From Mimachlamys varia (taxonomy: Eukaryota > Mollusca > Bivalvia > Pectinida > Pectinidae): a stretch of 64,000 bases of DNA. This document shows positions 1-11,518 of this stretch, piece by piece (position 1 is the stretch's first letter; each line of letters begins with the position of its first letter). Where the stretch lies: positions 33,671,465 through 33,735,464 of the forward strand of contig OX392536.1 in NCBI GenBank assembly GCA_947623455.1, read 5' to 3'. The notes under the pieces were generated by a model that was not told the origin of the DNA, searched no databases, and saw only the letters and a list, made by a program, of their open reading frames with translations. The translations under genes were made by a program, and so were the position numbers.

Positions 1-1260
1 AAAGAAGAGGCTTGGAACGAGCCAAAGGTAACACTTAATATATTGTCAACAGTGTTGCAAGTTACAAATCGTTGCGACAACCTCAGCTGTAAATTTGATA
101 TCGATATTTTGTTCTCAAAGATCGGATCTTATAACATCAATGGAGAAAACGTTAACGCAAATAGTCTCAGAACTGTAACTCATTATGGCGTTAAGCAATA
201 ACCACCACATGTAGGCATCAATCATATTTTACACGTGCACAGCCGATCCTAAATTACATTTCGGATTCCATATGAAACATTCGAGTAAATCCGCAGAGTG
301 CAGGTGTCTGCTGGACGTACTACTGTACTTCTTTTGTAATGTTGATAATGCACGTGACCTTCTTCACCGGACGTAAACACAACGCATGCGTATTGCATAT
401 GATAGATGTTTTGCTCTCACACATACAATGTAGCAATAATGCACCAAATGACATACATGTTCATAGATTTACGCATGTATTGATAAAGAAAGTGGAATTT
501 GGTCAATGTTGTATTGACATTTGATAAAGCTGTACTATACAATTTAAATTTGTTACAAATCTGCAATTATCAAAAAGATAAACAAAAAATCAAATTCAAC
601 ATATAACACTGTCAAGGAATTAAGGCGAATAAACAATCCCTGCCTAATCTAACATTTCATATCAGGGATTTATACTCCATTAACGGTCTATATTATCTAC
701 AATTCTGGCTATTTTGTCTGATATATTTACGACGTCTACTCTCTTAAAGTACGTTTGGACTATTAGCCTGCCATGCGCATGACCCCGTACATTGAAAACC
801 AGTTAGTTTACGTTAATTGTACTTTATGGTTAAGTCTATGTCGTTAGCGTGTATAAACAACGGCTGGGCGGCGGGTCTTTTTTCCGGAACATTGATTCGA
901 GTTATTGTTTTGATATATGTGCAGACAGCACGGTATTATACACGTCTTTAAGCTCATTGGCTTGAACTTTTACTCACTAGCCGACCTATTTCTTACTGAC
1001 CATCGCATTCCTTTGCAGAAATATTATAGGGAATAATTAAGTCGATGGTATGTAAGTAAAAGATTTAATGTACTATATAATTTATCAATATCAGACAGGA
1101 ACCTTCATTAATACAAGAATTCCACGGAAATGGATGTGTTGCCGGTGTGGCCAATATTAGACAATTTCATAACGAGACAGAACAGTCTTTAGAATTAGTT
1201 TTTGTTTTTGTTTAAATCAACAAGAAGCATAGAGACCCAAAGTAACTCTTACATATTCGT
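1..1260. other. AT-rich non-coding stretch, no gene seen
   Basis: No convincing exon, RNA gene or repeat copy was recognised. The longest open frame (339-524, plus, 61 codons) has no family resemblance and no flanking splice sites. The stretch is best read as intergenic or intronic DNA. Confidence 0.5.
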
Positions 1261-1420
1261 TGTGGCAATGACCTTGAGGTGTGACCTTCAGACCTGTAGA
1301 TCAGCCCCAAGCACGGGTTTCTAGTAAGGGAGCACTGTAAGAAATTTGAGTTTGATAGACCCAAGATAACTCAAGTTATCACACGGTACTGTACGTGTTC
1401 GGACAACCGACGTTTACAGG
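1261..1420 (+). repeat. degenerate interspersed repeat, bivalve TGACCTTGA type
   Basis: The stretch has TGACCTTGAGGTGTGACCTT, then TTTGAGTTTGATAGACCCAAG, then an AAGTTATCACACGG-like block. From memory this order (TGACCTTGACC, then AAGTTTGATGACCC, then GAGTTATCAnnCGG) is typical of a dispersed repeat common in bivalve genomes. Only one copy was seen here, so the assignment rests on recollection of the pattern and not on internal comparison. Confidence 0.35.
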
Positions 1421-2519
1421 CGACACAATCAACCATAGAAACAGTTATATATTTATGTACAAGTAATACAAAACATTGTATGTACATGTAATGGAAACCG
1501 TGACATAATACAACGATTTAACTGTATAAATATACGAATCGTCGTCTAATTGCATACAAATTGCTTTGAAAAAATCCCGTTCGTACCTTTTCGTATGCTC
1601 ATACATTAAAGCTCGTTTGACTTAAGTGAATCTAATCACTGCGCAACTTGATAAGTATACTTTCATATTGTTTACCAGGTAGCGCCATTGTCGAGTGCGA
1701 CAAATAAACCCGTCTATATTCATGCAACTGCTTTTCACACGAGATCCATTAAATACCATTTTTACAATGCATAGTAACAATTTGTTTAATCAGCAGTGAT
1801 ACAAATGCAGTGACCCTTTATTTGACCCATATTGTCGATTTCTGGGTCATATGACATTTTCGAAATATCACGTGACTTCGTTACGAAAAAGATGATACAA
1901 CAAAGCCGGTAGACATAATTATGATGTTAGAAAAGATACACAAACTCCTTCCACATTCCATGACATTGAGGGGCAATGTTCGTCTACTCCTGTTTGCTAT
2001 ACAGAACATAATAATGTGAAGAAATGCAACACTCGAACTCATCCTTTCTTTAAGAGCAAAACGATATCGTTATATACAACTGAACATAAACAGAAAGGGG
2101 CGAGGGCAAAACGTTAATGTACACACTCGAGATTCTAGACTCGGGGTTCTACACGTTTAGCGTGTAAGCTGTACAGAGAGTTGTCGACATTTCTACACTT
2201 TAAAGTAGACACAGATTTATATACTTTTTGCATTGTAACATACATGTACGTTTGTCGACATCATTATTGCACTGCACACCATAAACAAACGTGAACCTAT
2301 CAGAACGGTATGTTTGCTTCCGCTACCTTGCGAATATTTCAACCGAACTGAAACAAGAGGTCGTCTGTGATAACAAAATGTAGTTTTAAAAACAAGAATG
2401 CATTCTTTAGGCACGTGATTTCTGCGATATCCCCGCCACCACTAATGCGTGTAGGATGACGTAGACAGTTCTGTGTGTCGGGTACAGATAACGCTAATCC
2501 GTTAGATACAGCTCGCTAA
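1421..2519. other. non-coding stretch, nothing recognised
   Basis: No supported gene. Around 2125-2200 the words CTCGGGGTTCTACACG and TAGCGTGTAAGC resemble part of the tRNA-like sequence at 23130, but the match is too short to call a SINE. Confidence 0.4.
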
Positions 2520-2623
2520 GATTCTAAAAGACGTAATAGACGATCTGATCAGGCGTTTTCACTTTCATCGGACCTCTCTTCCTCTACTGAGGGGGATCAA
2601 CCCTGCCTGATAAACAGGTTTCG
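2520..2623 (+). other. candidate coding exon with a consensus 5' splice site
   Basis: An open frame of 34-35 codons runs from just after a TAA at 2517-2519 to the sequence TTTCG|GTAAGTGG, where GT at 2624-2625 is a near-ideal donor. The next in-frame stop (TAA, 2625-2627) lies inside the donor, as expected for an exon-intron border. The peptide is basic then Ser-rich (SKRRNRRSDQAF, then SLSSDLSSSTEGDQ), which looks coding-like. The acceptor side (GCTAAG) is weak, and 35 open codons can arise by chance. No family was recognised. Confidence 0.22.
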
Positions 2624-4070
2624 GTAAGTGGCCCGCACTAGACTCTTAATCAAGGAACGTTAAATGCAGAAAGTTACTTATACCAAAATCGACAAGAATT
2701 TCACTCCAAAGTTGTTCTTATCAGGTTTTGAAATAAATCACTCAGCGCGGTTTTACGGGTAATTAACAAAGTGGAGTACTTGAAATGTTTTAATGAAATA
2801 ATGAAATTATCATTTCAACTATTTCATTATCGAACCACTCACAGACTGACAGCGTAATACCTCGAAGATCTCATTGAAGTAAGAGTTGTCTCCCTCTGAT
2901 GTCGGAGATATTTTTTACATCATTGAATTGAAAATTCTGATAATTTGTATACAGTGTGGTAGTACCAGGCTATGGTTGATGTTGTACTAATTAATCAAAC
3001 CAATTTTTTTCGCTATAAATTGTCTTAAGAATGAAAGAAAAAAATTCTGATCGTATAAGAATATATCAAACGATGTCCTACTGACGTCGATTCACCATGA
3101 TCTTGTTATATGATTTTTATTCGAGAGAAAAAATATTATCGACTGTAAAGAATTCATTAAGCTGCCCTGTATTGGATAAACTGCACATGATTGTGTAGAT
3201 ATGTTTAAAACGCCGTGGGTGACTTTAGCGTGTTCTCAGCCTCGGGAAATCTTTCAGGGAACGTGTCGATAATATCATACTACAGTTTAGATACAGAGAA
3301 ACCGAACCCACATCCAATGGTTTTTAATATTTTGACCTGTAACCTACTGACGACGATAATATTGGACACACAACATTAACCATGAGAAGATGCGAGACAG
3401 GCGTAGCTACCACATTATAAACATCAGCAGCCTTCACCCGTGACCTTCACCTCGAGCTCCTTCCGTAGTCCGTGGGATTTTGATAGGTGTCCTTGACATA
3501 GAAACTTTACGCGTAGAAGTCGTTAAGTGCATGGATAAGGAGATTATGGTGCATAATGCACGTGCAGCGTTTGTTTATGTCAGATATCTTAACAAAGATA
3601 CGTTTGTAGAATTTATCACACATGCAAACTATCCTACAATGTTGGCCTCAGTAAGCTGGTATCTGGACCGGAGACTGAGCATCGACATACAGTGAGTGAC
3701 AGATTAGGTTACGCCATATGACAAGAGTGACATCCCCGACGAAATCTAAATATGTTCTTTACCGCAGATATATCGGTCACCAACCCATTTTCCTCTTTTT
3801 CCCAGGGAGGGGGACTTCATCCAGAAGATAGATATACTAACTCGATAAAACTGTTTATTTCTTCAGAAAACACATTTATCCATCTTAGGTAAAGGGAATT
3901 GCTTGCAGAATCAAGTAGAAATTGCCCAATATAACTCTTCACGTCTGATAAACAAACTGATCACTAATTTTCGTCCCGCCGCTTGTGTTTTCCCCATTTT
4001 GTTCAAGTCTAGCCACGTTATTACTCGGACTAAACTAAATCATGAGTTGTGTATTTGTCACAAAAACGAA
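2624..4070. other. non-coding stretch, no gene supported
   Basis: Moderately AT-rich sequence without recognised repeats. A 71-codon frame at 3480-3695 begins only with TTG and has no splice context, so it was not called. There is a short palindromic tract near 2795-2835 (ATGAAATTATCATTTCA). Confidence 0.4.
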
Positions 4071-4286
4071 TTATTTTCTGTTTACAATCCGAATACAAAC
4101 GTTTCGCGGCTTTGATCGATTCGCTGGGGTCGGCGTCCCATTGGTGCTTGGCACTTCTTCATCCGACAAGAGGTCACGGAGTGGGCACAACATGACGAAA
4201 TCGATTCCATCGCAATACACATTTGCCGGTTTCTCAGACAGATATTGACAAGTGTCTATGTTTACATGGCTGACCTTCACCGCCAT
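4071..4286 (-). CDS. candidate small protein or first coding exon, 71 codons
   Basis: A minus-strand open frame starts at an ATG in good context (AAGATGGCGG, ATG at 4286-4284) and runs 71 codons to a stop at 4071. The frame also stays open upstream to 4379. Composition is balanced and protein-like (start MAVKVSHVNIDTCQYLSEKP, later an acidic LLSDEEVP and a Thr/Pro/Asn-rich tail), in a locally GC- and CpG-richer patch. About 43 bp upstream of the ATG is the palindrome GTCACGTGAC, and a TATA-like element lies near 4400. No family was recognised and no downstream donor is strong, so it could be a short gene, a first exon or chance. Confidence 0.3.
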   Translation of the reverse strand: MAVKVSHVNIDTCQYLSEKPANVYCDGIDFVMLCPLRDLLSDEEVPSTNGTPTPANRSKPRNVCIRIVNRK

Positions 4287-4328
4287 CTTCAGGCATCCGC
4301 GCGAAGTCTGGGCAGATACGTGATGCAC

Positions 4329-4338
4329 GTCACGTGAC
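4329..4338. promoter_or_regulatory. GTCACGTGAC palindrome (E-box / CLEAR-like site)
   Basis: A perfect 10-bp palindrome that matches the site bound by bHLH-leucine-zipper factors of the MiT/TFE and USF type in animals. It lies 43 bp 5' of the candidate minus-strand ATG at 4286 and about 60 bp downstream of a TATA-like box. Functional use is inference. Single CACGTG cores also occur elsewhere in the window, for example near 1869, 43407 and 43506. Confidence 0.35.
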
Positions 4339-4394
4339 TCACACCAAATTCTGTCGAAGGGCACAGCCCGGCGCAACAAGGTCGTTACGATACT

Positions 4395-4406
4395 ACTATA
4401 TATTTA
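4395..4406 (-). promoter_or_regulatory. TATA-like element upstream of the candidate ORF
   Basis: On the minus strand the sequence reads AAATATATAGTAG. It would place a start site near 4365-4370, about 80 bp before the candidate ATG. In DNA this AT-rich a TATA-like word is weak evidence, and it is listed only because it pairs with the CACGTG palindrome and the open frame. Confidence 0.2.
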
Positions 4407-5261
4407 CATAGTGTGACTCAGGCCCCTCTCGTAGCTAGAATGTCAAACAATGTTTATATTTATTCACAATATTCATTGTGAACTACAAATGCAACAATGT
4501 GAGTAGCCAAGCATGACGTCATTACCAGAAGAAAGCGATTTCTATGAAACTTGAAAAGGTTTGTCTGAAGAATCCGGCATCGTAGTTGCCATTATACATT
4601 GTATAATCGAACCATTGTAGATTGACTACAAGGCATTGACATGCTAATGGTTTTTTTTTATTTTAGAACAAAAACATTATCAATGAAACCAATGTCTGAA
4701 AGTTTATCTGCGCTAATGCAATACGAAATAGCGAAAAAAACGTCATATTGCACCATATGCGTAAAAAACGTGTTGTAATAGAAAAAGTTCACAAAGCTTA
4801 TTAAGTATTTAGAACTGTTAATAGATAAGCGTCACACAGCAATGCTCGATCAAACACGTACAATTATACCCACACACACCATACATAATGTACGTAGCTC
4901 AACAGTGACATCACGGTCTTTAATTACCAACGACGTCTGAGGTAAACGTTACTACAGAAGCACATGATCCTATCATAACAGTACCTTAGCGACAAATGGA
5001 AACACCTATAACCAACGCGTCGTAAAAGTAAAAAAAAAAATCATCATGTAACTCTACCAAAGTCCACAAGTTTAATGAGCGTCTAAAATCCATCCAAAAA
5101 CGTACTCGTGCGTTTAAATTGATAAAACTGAGACAAGCTAAACCAAGGAAAATTAAAGGGTGATCCATAGAAAAACGTGCTTAGAAACGTATACAATATA
5201 TCGACTTTGTTTGTTTTACAAGAATTATGGAACAAGTTATCAAACTTACATTAATAACTTT
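4407..5261. other. non-coding stretch, nothing recognised
   Basis: AT-rich with short homopolymer runs (T run near 4650, A run near 5030). No exon or repeat copy is supported. Confidence 0.4.
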
Positions 5262-5432
5262 TGTTGGCCCACGAGAGGACTTATTGTGGAACGAAACCGG
5301 AGTACTCGAAGAAAACCAACGCGGTTGGGCTGGTGACCCCATACATTTTCACGTCCGGACGGGGCATTGAACTCCGGCCGCCTTAAGCTTGTCAACGGCA
5401 GGTGCGCTATCCACTCCAAAACCAGACCACCC
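5262..5432 (-). mobile_element. tRNA-derived SINE, minus strand, degenerate
   Basis: Read on the minus strand there is a tRNA-like head (GGTTTTGGAGTGGATAGCGC, then a B-box-like GAGTTCAATGCC). A central block follows, GCGTTGGTTTTCTTCGAGTACTCCGG, quoted here as GGTTTTCTTCGAGTACTCC, and it aligns with GGTTTTTCTCCGGGTATGCC in the SINE at 31985-32172. Both therefore belong to the same class of bivalve-type SINEs with a shared central domain. No target-site duplication was identified. Confidence 0.5.
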
Positions 5433-5443
5433 TACACTGATAT

Positions 5444-5490
5444 TGCGATCTGGTGTTCCGGAGGGGATCGCATCTTCTGCTTCACGGTGA
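5444..5490 (+). repeat. AGAATACC-family fragment (central block)
   Basis: GGTGTTCCGGAGGGGATCGC followed by ATCTTCTGCTTCA matches the central block of the family (GGTGTTCCGGAAGAGTAAGC, GTCTTCTGCTTCA). Only this block is preserved, and it lies directly beside the minus-strand SINE. Confidence 0.55.
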
Positions 5491-6135
5491 TACTCTCGAT
5501 TTAAAGTTAGGTCATAGCCGAGAAATGCAACATCATTTTAGGAAGATCCGGGGTCGTAACATGGAAACCACAAGTAACATTTACGGGTAGTTTCAAAAAC
5601 GCCTACATTCATATTGCCTCAAGAAAAAAAGACGGATTTGTAATATCGTTACTACGATAAGTCTTTCTCACAATCCTCGTAAAACATGCATCTTTCCAAA
5701 AACTTCGCTGGAAGATTTCACACACGTATGTAATATATTGTGTATATCGCAAAATGTGAGATATTATAAGCACATTCATGTATATCAATACATTTAAACA
5801 TGTTTTATGTAGAACAACTACTACGTCTCTGTAACAAATAAAGAAATAGAGATACAAAATCATGTTTCTCTTCCAGTCCTCATAAGCTCTTAAATTATGT
5901 CCCTATGGACTCTGAACAAGCAAGCCAACAAAACGGGCACAGTGTCCTACAAACTGCTGGAAAATATCTCAATCAAACTTATCGAATTAATCGACCAGGT
6001 AGTCGGTTTATCATAGCATGCATCCTCAGTTCATTTCAATTAGCTGTTTGTCTTCCTTAAAGGTATGTTTGTCACCTGTTCATTTAATGGCAAGGACAAC
6101 TTTTGTAATATGTCCTAGTTAGTTTGGTATTTTTT
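5491..6135. other. non-coding stretch, no gene supported
   Basis: An 84-codon minus frame (5609-5863) is hydrophobic and low in complexity, with no splice context. Nothing else was recognised. Confidence 0.4.
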
Positions 6136-6219
6136 ATGGTAGTGTGATAAATGGAAAAGGCAAAAACGCTGGTATTTGTTATGGTAGTGTGATAAATGGA
6201 AAAGGCAAAAATGCTGATA
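6136..6219. repeat. 45-bp tandem duplication
   Basis: The unit beginning ATGGTAGTGTGATAAATGG occurs at 6136 and again at 6181 with almost no differences. The period is exactly 45 bp, so both strands carry a 15-residue peptide repeat in the open frames crossing it. It looks like a recent local duplication and not a gene. Confidence 0.85.
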
Positions 6220-6585
6220 CTTATTTGAAGAAAAGGCTGTTCATGATTATACAAGCAATCCATGGATTCTTCAAAATAATTACACACTCCATTCATTTAT
6301 GTTATACGACTTTAACCTGGTTCTATAACAAATTAGCTATAACAGTATGTCAACGAAAGGGGAAAATAAGCACCACTAGAAAATGAAACAACACCGGTAT
6401 TTCACTTCAACGAGGGAAAATGGAACTGAGAACACAAAACAACCCCAACAAGATTTAGACGTAGAGTAATCGTGAATCCATGAAAGGAATAAATAACTCA
6501 ACTCATGTGTCAACTATAACATGGTACAAAAACATAAATGCGGTATCACGAAATGGTCAACACGCTAAGACATGCTATAACGGAT

Positions 6586-6712
6586 ATCAACAAAACCATA
6601 CTCCGAACTCAACATCGATTAAACTGGGTGAAAAAAAATTAAATGGAAGAGTTATACCGAGAATTTCAAGACCAGGTGTTCCCGAAGAATAAGCGTCTTC
6701 TGCCTCATCAAA
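6586..6712 (+). repeat. AGAATACC-family fragment (left and central blocks)
   Basis: It contains CAAAACCATACTCCGAACTC, CATCGATTAAACTGG and CCAGGTGTTCCCGAAGAATA followed by GCGTCTTCTGCCTCATC, in the same order as other copies but with an internal deletion. Confidence 0.75.
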
Positions 6713-9036
6713 TTATATAATTAGGTAATCAAATCAAACGTCTGTTCATTTCAACGTATCTTTGAAAACCACGTGAAAGTGATTTACTGGTCAACATGAC
6801 GATCAAGAAGATCATTAAACAGAATGATTATGGTTGTGTCTTTTTGGTTATTATATAAGCATGTCTAAACGCTCCTAATTTGTTACTTGTTATCACCAAT
6901 TATCTGATTCATGATTTCAATAGATTTGAGTATTGATAATCTGACGAAGCGAGTGTACTACTAAGAAAGGGAAAGTTTAAGTTCTTAAATTCGTTAATTT
7001 TGTGATAAAAGTTAAGCTAATTGTTTAAAGTTACTTTCAGCATTATTAACACTTTTTAGAATACTGCACTCTTAGTTCCAACGAAAAGGCAGATGCTCAT
7101 TTATCACTTAATTTAACGGAGATGTTTGTTATTTACCAATATTTCTTCTAACAGATAATTATATCGGTCAATTAACATGCACACCTTTTTGACTGAATTA
7201 TTTAAGTTAGGATATTGAAACGTGGAAGATACTGTTGAAAACCGTCATTATTATTTTTATAAACAGTTATTTTTACGTCAATCCTTAAACGTGTAATAGA
7301 GCTTTAAACACACAAGTAAGGTAAACATTCAGACGTTTATTATTCCAATGTTTTTATGTGAATGAAAATTGCAATTAAAAAAACCCACCGTAAAACTTAA
7401 TATAAATAAAGCAACATTGCAAACACCAGTTAAGCACAATAGGTCGAATAAAGATCCCCTTTCGAAGTTTAGACACTGTGATAGACAATGGATAAATAAA
7501 ACAAATAGTTATAACATTTTATTGCTGAACAGAGAATATGTCCGTGAACTCGGTGTTTGACCGAATTTTACCTCGTCAATATGTTACATTCAGTCTTATT
7601 TTCAATGGATATTATTCCTGGCCTAGGTGTACCTGGTATTCTGAATTGTGTGTATTGCCTCGATATATATTCGTACACGCGCCGTTGTATGAAAAGACCG
7701 CTTTAGTGTCGGATGCACATTTACACCTATAACAGCTATTTCCATTCATTACTTTACATTTCCCGTGTGTTCAACGTCCAGACGGTAATCTGATCAAGTT
7801 TATCCTGGACGTCATTTGAAAACAATTTTAAAATGATGGTTCAAAAAAGCCGTTACAACAATATCTAGTCATTAAAATCCTCATTTACCTATCAAAACTC
7901 ATAATTCAAGCGTAAAATGACCATTTCAATGAACTCGTTAAATGGCAGATATGCCATTACGTCACTTGACAAACGATCTGACAAATAGAATCTGACATCG
8001 ACGTCCTGTTCGCTAGTTATACATCACCTGGACACACGGAACACAGAGTAGAGGAATTCGCTATCCAATACATACCCAGTAAATACGTATACCATGCAAT
8101 GCACACCAGAAAAATACAACATGGTTAAAAATATATTAGCTTAATATTTTGAATAAAACAACTTGTAAATACGTCAATATTTGAGCCTACATTGAAAAGG
8201 GGTTTGTTATTTAAAGTTGATAAGTATATGGCTTGTATGAATGGTTGTACTGATTTACATGAAATTCAGATTTAGCCAGGTAAACCGGATGACAAACACA
8301 TCGTATTGCGGTTCGTGAGACAGGTGTAGTCATTTTAACCAATGACAAGGTATGATACTTCTTCAGGTATTTACAGTATACAGTTAAGGTAATTTGATAA
8401 CCACATTTAGTGTATAAAGGAGTTTCAGAATCACTAATAGACAACTCATCGTGTCATTATGCGTGACCTTTCCGTGTCGTTTGGTTTAAATTACACGAAA
8501 TATACGATGTCTGCTATACTCAATGACCTTTAAGAAACACAACAAAATATAAAAACAAGCAAAATAGTAAACCAAACAATAAAAAACTATTTCTATTTCT
8601 ATTCATTCAGCACTGTATATATCAAATAAACGCTTAAATATAGTTCTTTTCTATTGTTCTGTATATGTGTGTATATCCAAAAACATAGCTTAAGTCGTGA
8701 CCCAATAATCGTGATGCTGATTTTAACATAAATGTAGTCTAGTGTCAAAATTAATATAGATTTAAATGCACTGAAAGGAAAACTAGTATCTACGAACAAA
8801 TATCAAGATTTCAAAATATTTTCAATTTATGCATGACTTGTAGTTCTATGCCTGTATTGATAAAACTTTTGATCATTATCCAAATCAATGAGAAACCACA
8901 ATATATATATACTGTCTGCGCATGCACAATCACCGCCGATGGAATAAAAGACAAAAGCAAGCGAATCGATGATAATGAATACAGAAACGCCCTAAGATAT
9001 AGCTGAACTATTAGCAACTTAGGAAAATGTAACAAA
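6713..9036. other. AT-rich stretch, no gene supported
   Basis: Several frames of 60-78 codons occur on both strands (7369-7732 plus, 8211-8444 minus, 8599-9035 minus). They overlap one another, lack splice signals and look like AT-rich noise. No repeat copy was recognised. Confidence 0.45.
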
Positions 9037-9102
9037 ATGGGCTTAATCGATTTTGAGTTTGGATTATGATTTTGTTAACGCTTCGGTATTCTCTTATTTA
9101 TT
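9037..9102 (-). repeat. AGAATACC-family fragment, left end only
   Basis: Minus-strand copy of the left terminus: plus-strand text reads TTAATCGATTTTGAGTTTGG, then GTTAACGCTTCGGTATTCTC followed by a T-rich run. Only the first ~60 bp of the consensus is present. Confidence 0.8.
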
Positions 9103-9235
9103 TTACAAAAGATAACTGATTCAATAGTTTACTTAGTAAATGTCCTTTGGCGGCTTCCTTCAAGAAGTTGCAGAACACGGCATACTTCAACACACCAGAA
9201 ATATGGCCCGATCAAATATACAGTACAAAACTTAC

Positions 9236-9300
9236 CTTGTATGTGTCTCATATCAATGAATATGCCCGCGACTATTACGAATTTTACCACAACCGCCTTT
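9236..9300 (-). other. candidate exon with consensus donor, minus strand
   Basis: The minus strand has CATACAAG|GTAAGTTTT, an essentially ideal donor (GT complement at 9234-9235). It ends an open frame encoding a hydrophobic segment, KAVVVKFVIVAGIFIDMRH. The frame stays open upstream to 9365. An acceptor-like GGAAG| at 9301-9302 is possible but weak. If real it would be a membrane-spanning exon. No family was recognised. Confidence 0.25.
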
Positions 9301-9546
9301 CTTCCAGTGATGTTAGATAAATACAATTTCTTTTGAATGCAATTTGAACAGTTTACCACACACAATTGCGGTTGATATCAAATTGATAAATGACGCTGTC
9401 TTCTCTTGCGGTAATGCTGATGATGTCAGCTTTCACTCGGTACCGTTTAAAAAGTTAATATTCCTTCGCACAGAGTTGACATTAATTAGACCAGCATCAA
9501 AATAGCACAGCTGACTGAATGATGTCGGAACCGTCCCGTGACAACG

Positions 9547-9554
9547 TATAAAGG
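9547..9554 (+). promoter_or_regulatory. TATAAAGG box, possible core promoter
   Basis: TATAAAGG lies in a locally GC-richer context (GGAGGGTCTCGCGTTCCTG follows), with ATTGG about 35 bp downstream. This is the best TATA consensus I noticed on the plus strand, but no downstream exon is recognisable, so a promoter role is speculative. Confidence 0.15.
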
Positions 9555-10370
9555 AGGGTCTCGCGTTCCTGCCGGTTCAACTACTTCATTGATTGGCTAT
9601 GCTCATTGAATTCCTTAAATAATGAAAAATGTTATTGGTGTCACACTGTTGGTGTACCCACGGCATAGATATTGTTTTCACAATGTATGTGAGAAAATAA
9701 CACACCATGGGGGACTATGTCTCATCGCGGTGAATACACGGGTCAGCATAACCTAAATCAAATTATCCGTATGATGGGACTTTTCTTGTTTGGCAGTTGT
9801 TGGGACATAACGAATTGGAAAACACAAGAAAAAAAATATTCAAAAATCTACTGATCGTCGCAGCAAAATAGGAAGCAACTCCGTAGAACGAAATCAATAG
9901 GATTGGTAATTAACTGTGGACGAGCCTCGTTACAACAAACCTTAGCTACACTGCTCTTCCATGATTTATTAAACTAGTTTGTCAATATGGGCAGAATAAC
10001 TGCAATTCAATCATAGCCGAGCCGTTTCGCTTGTATCTTGTGAGGAGATCGCGCTAATACCTCACAAGGTCACTTCGAACTTAGCCACCGACTTTCCCGG
10101 CAATCGTCCCTACAAATAACACATACATCAATATCCACATTGCAAAACAAGACAGACATTCAGAGTAGCGACACGTTTTGTCTGTGTCCTCTACGGTCTC
10201 GAATGTATCATCAATCCTGCAAGTGATAGCGCGCCAATCGCTCGGACCCATCCCCTCACTCGATGAAAGACGGCAGACTTGAACAACACAATCAACATCA
10301 ATACGTTTTTAGTTATTGCAGTATCAATTGGATGTTAAGACAGAGAAATGTAAAGATTATTCTTAATGTT
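9555..10370. other. non-coding stretch, slightly GC-richer than average
   Basis: No exon or repeat recognised. The 10190-10262 part is relatively CpG-rich, but no open frame is convincing. Confidence 0.35.
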
Positions 10371-10478
10371 AAAGCTCGGTTGATAATTATTTATGGTAAA
10401 TCTCGGTTGATAATTCTGTATGAAAACATGATTTTGAAAATTCTATATCGAAAAACTCGGTTTAAAAAATGTATACCA
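10371..10478. repeat. 27-bp minisatellite, four diverged units
   Basis: Units begin at 10371, 10398, 10425 and 10452, recognisable by CTCGGTTGATAATT and TATATCGAAAAACTCGG. The period is exactly 27 bp, so the plus-strand frame crossing it shows a 9-residue repeat (KARLIIIYG, KSRLIILYE, NMILKILYR, KTRFKKCIP). Units 3 and 4 are more diverged. There is no further evidence of coding. Confidence 0.65.
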
Positions 10479-11064
10479 GCAAAGGCAAACCAACTCCTTC
10501 ATCCTTTATTAAAGAGTACATCATGTTTAACGCTCTCCGATTATTTAGTTGGACACACAATGATGCTTCCTTTAACTTAAAACTGTGTAAACTATGGACT
10601 CGAGTTTATGTAAAAATGTCGATACAATGACAGAAAACAATACATAATTAGACTGTATATAGTATTACTACGACATATCCAGAACGAAAAATAGGTCAAA
10701 TTTACAATAAATATATCCAAACGCAAGGGTTTCCTAATTTCATTAAAGTTAGTAATGTTTCCGTGTGATAATGTCAAACCCCCAGGATTTCCGTACATAT
10801 CTTATCTTTACTTGATCAATTTAAAATTAAATACATGAGTTAATGATTGTAAATAAAAAAGGGAGACAAACGGGGCCGTCAACAAAACATGTTCGAACTC
10901 AAAAACGATCAAATTGTGGGGCATCATAAGAACAAATGAAAAATAGTACACGGAGACCCTTGCAAAGCAGAAGTGAATCAGACCAGGTGAACCAAAGATA
11001 CGACTACCTATCAATTCGGTCTCGTACAGAACGATATTATTATGACATACTGAATATAATGTTA
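10479..11064. other. non-coding stretch, nothing recognised
   Basis: AT-rich, with overlapping minus-strand frames of 68 codons that show no coding signature. Confidence 0.4.
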
Positions 11065-11170
11065 AAAAATTGTAATAAAGGCATATATATATAATGTGCG
11101 TACTGTTACTTATTGAATTACAACTAGTATATTATGGACAGTTATATAATACATAAGGCGACAATATAAG
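11065..11170 (+). repeat. left member of a ~105-bp direct repeat flanking an AGAATACC copy
   Basis: Shares ATTGTAAYAAAGGCATATAT and a longer block from CAACTAGTATATTATGGACAG to ATAAGGCGACAA with 11405-11518. The repeat copy at 11172-11401 lies exactly between the two. Confidence 0.85.
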
Positions 11171-11171
11171 T

Positions 11172-11401
11172 TAGAGAATACCGAAGCGTTAACAAAATCA
11201 TAATCCAAACTCATTATCGATTAAACCAGGGGCAAAATATGAACAAAGGAAAGCTTTACATGGATAATCTTGTACAAGTACAACAGAATGAGATCAATGT
11301 GTTCCGGAGGAGTAAGCGTCTTCTTCATCGACGACACCCGCCATGTAAATCTTTGTCACATCCAATTAAACATCAAGTTCTCAAAATGAGAACCGAGTAT
11401 C
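11172..11401 (+). repeat. AGAATACC-family copy, left half, plus strand
   Basis: Begins AGAGAATACCGAAGCGTTAAC and continues through ATCGATTAAACCAGGGGC, TGTTCCGGAGGAGTAAGCG, the CATCGACGACACCCGCCATG block and CTCAAAATGAGAACCGAGT. The right half of the family is missing. It is bracketed by ~105-bp direct repeats. Confidence 0.9.
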
Positions 11402-11404
11402 ACG

Positions 11405-11518
11405 TAAAAAAATTGTAACAAAGGCATATATATACACTATATGAACTGTTACTTATAAAAGTACAACTAGTATATTATGGACAGTTATATATTACATAAG
11501 GCGACAAAAATATGTTGT
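11405..11518 (+). repeat. right member of the ~105-bp direct repeat
   Basis: See 11065-11170. This copy differs by a few substitutions and a few small indels, so the duplication is not very recent. Confidence 0.85.
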
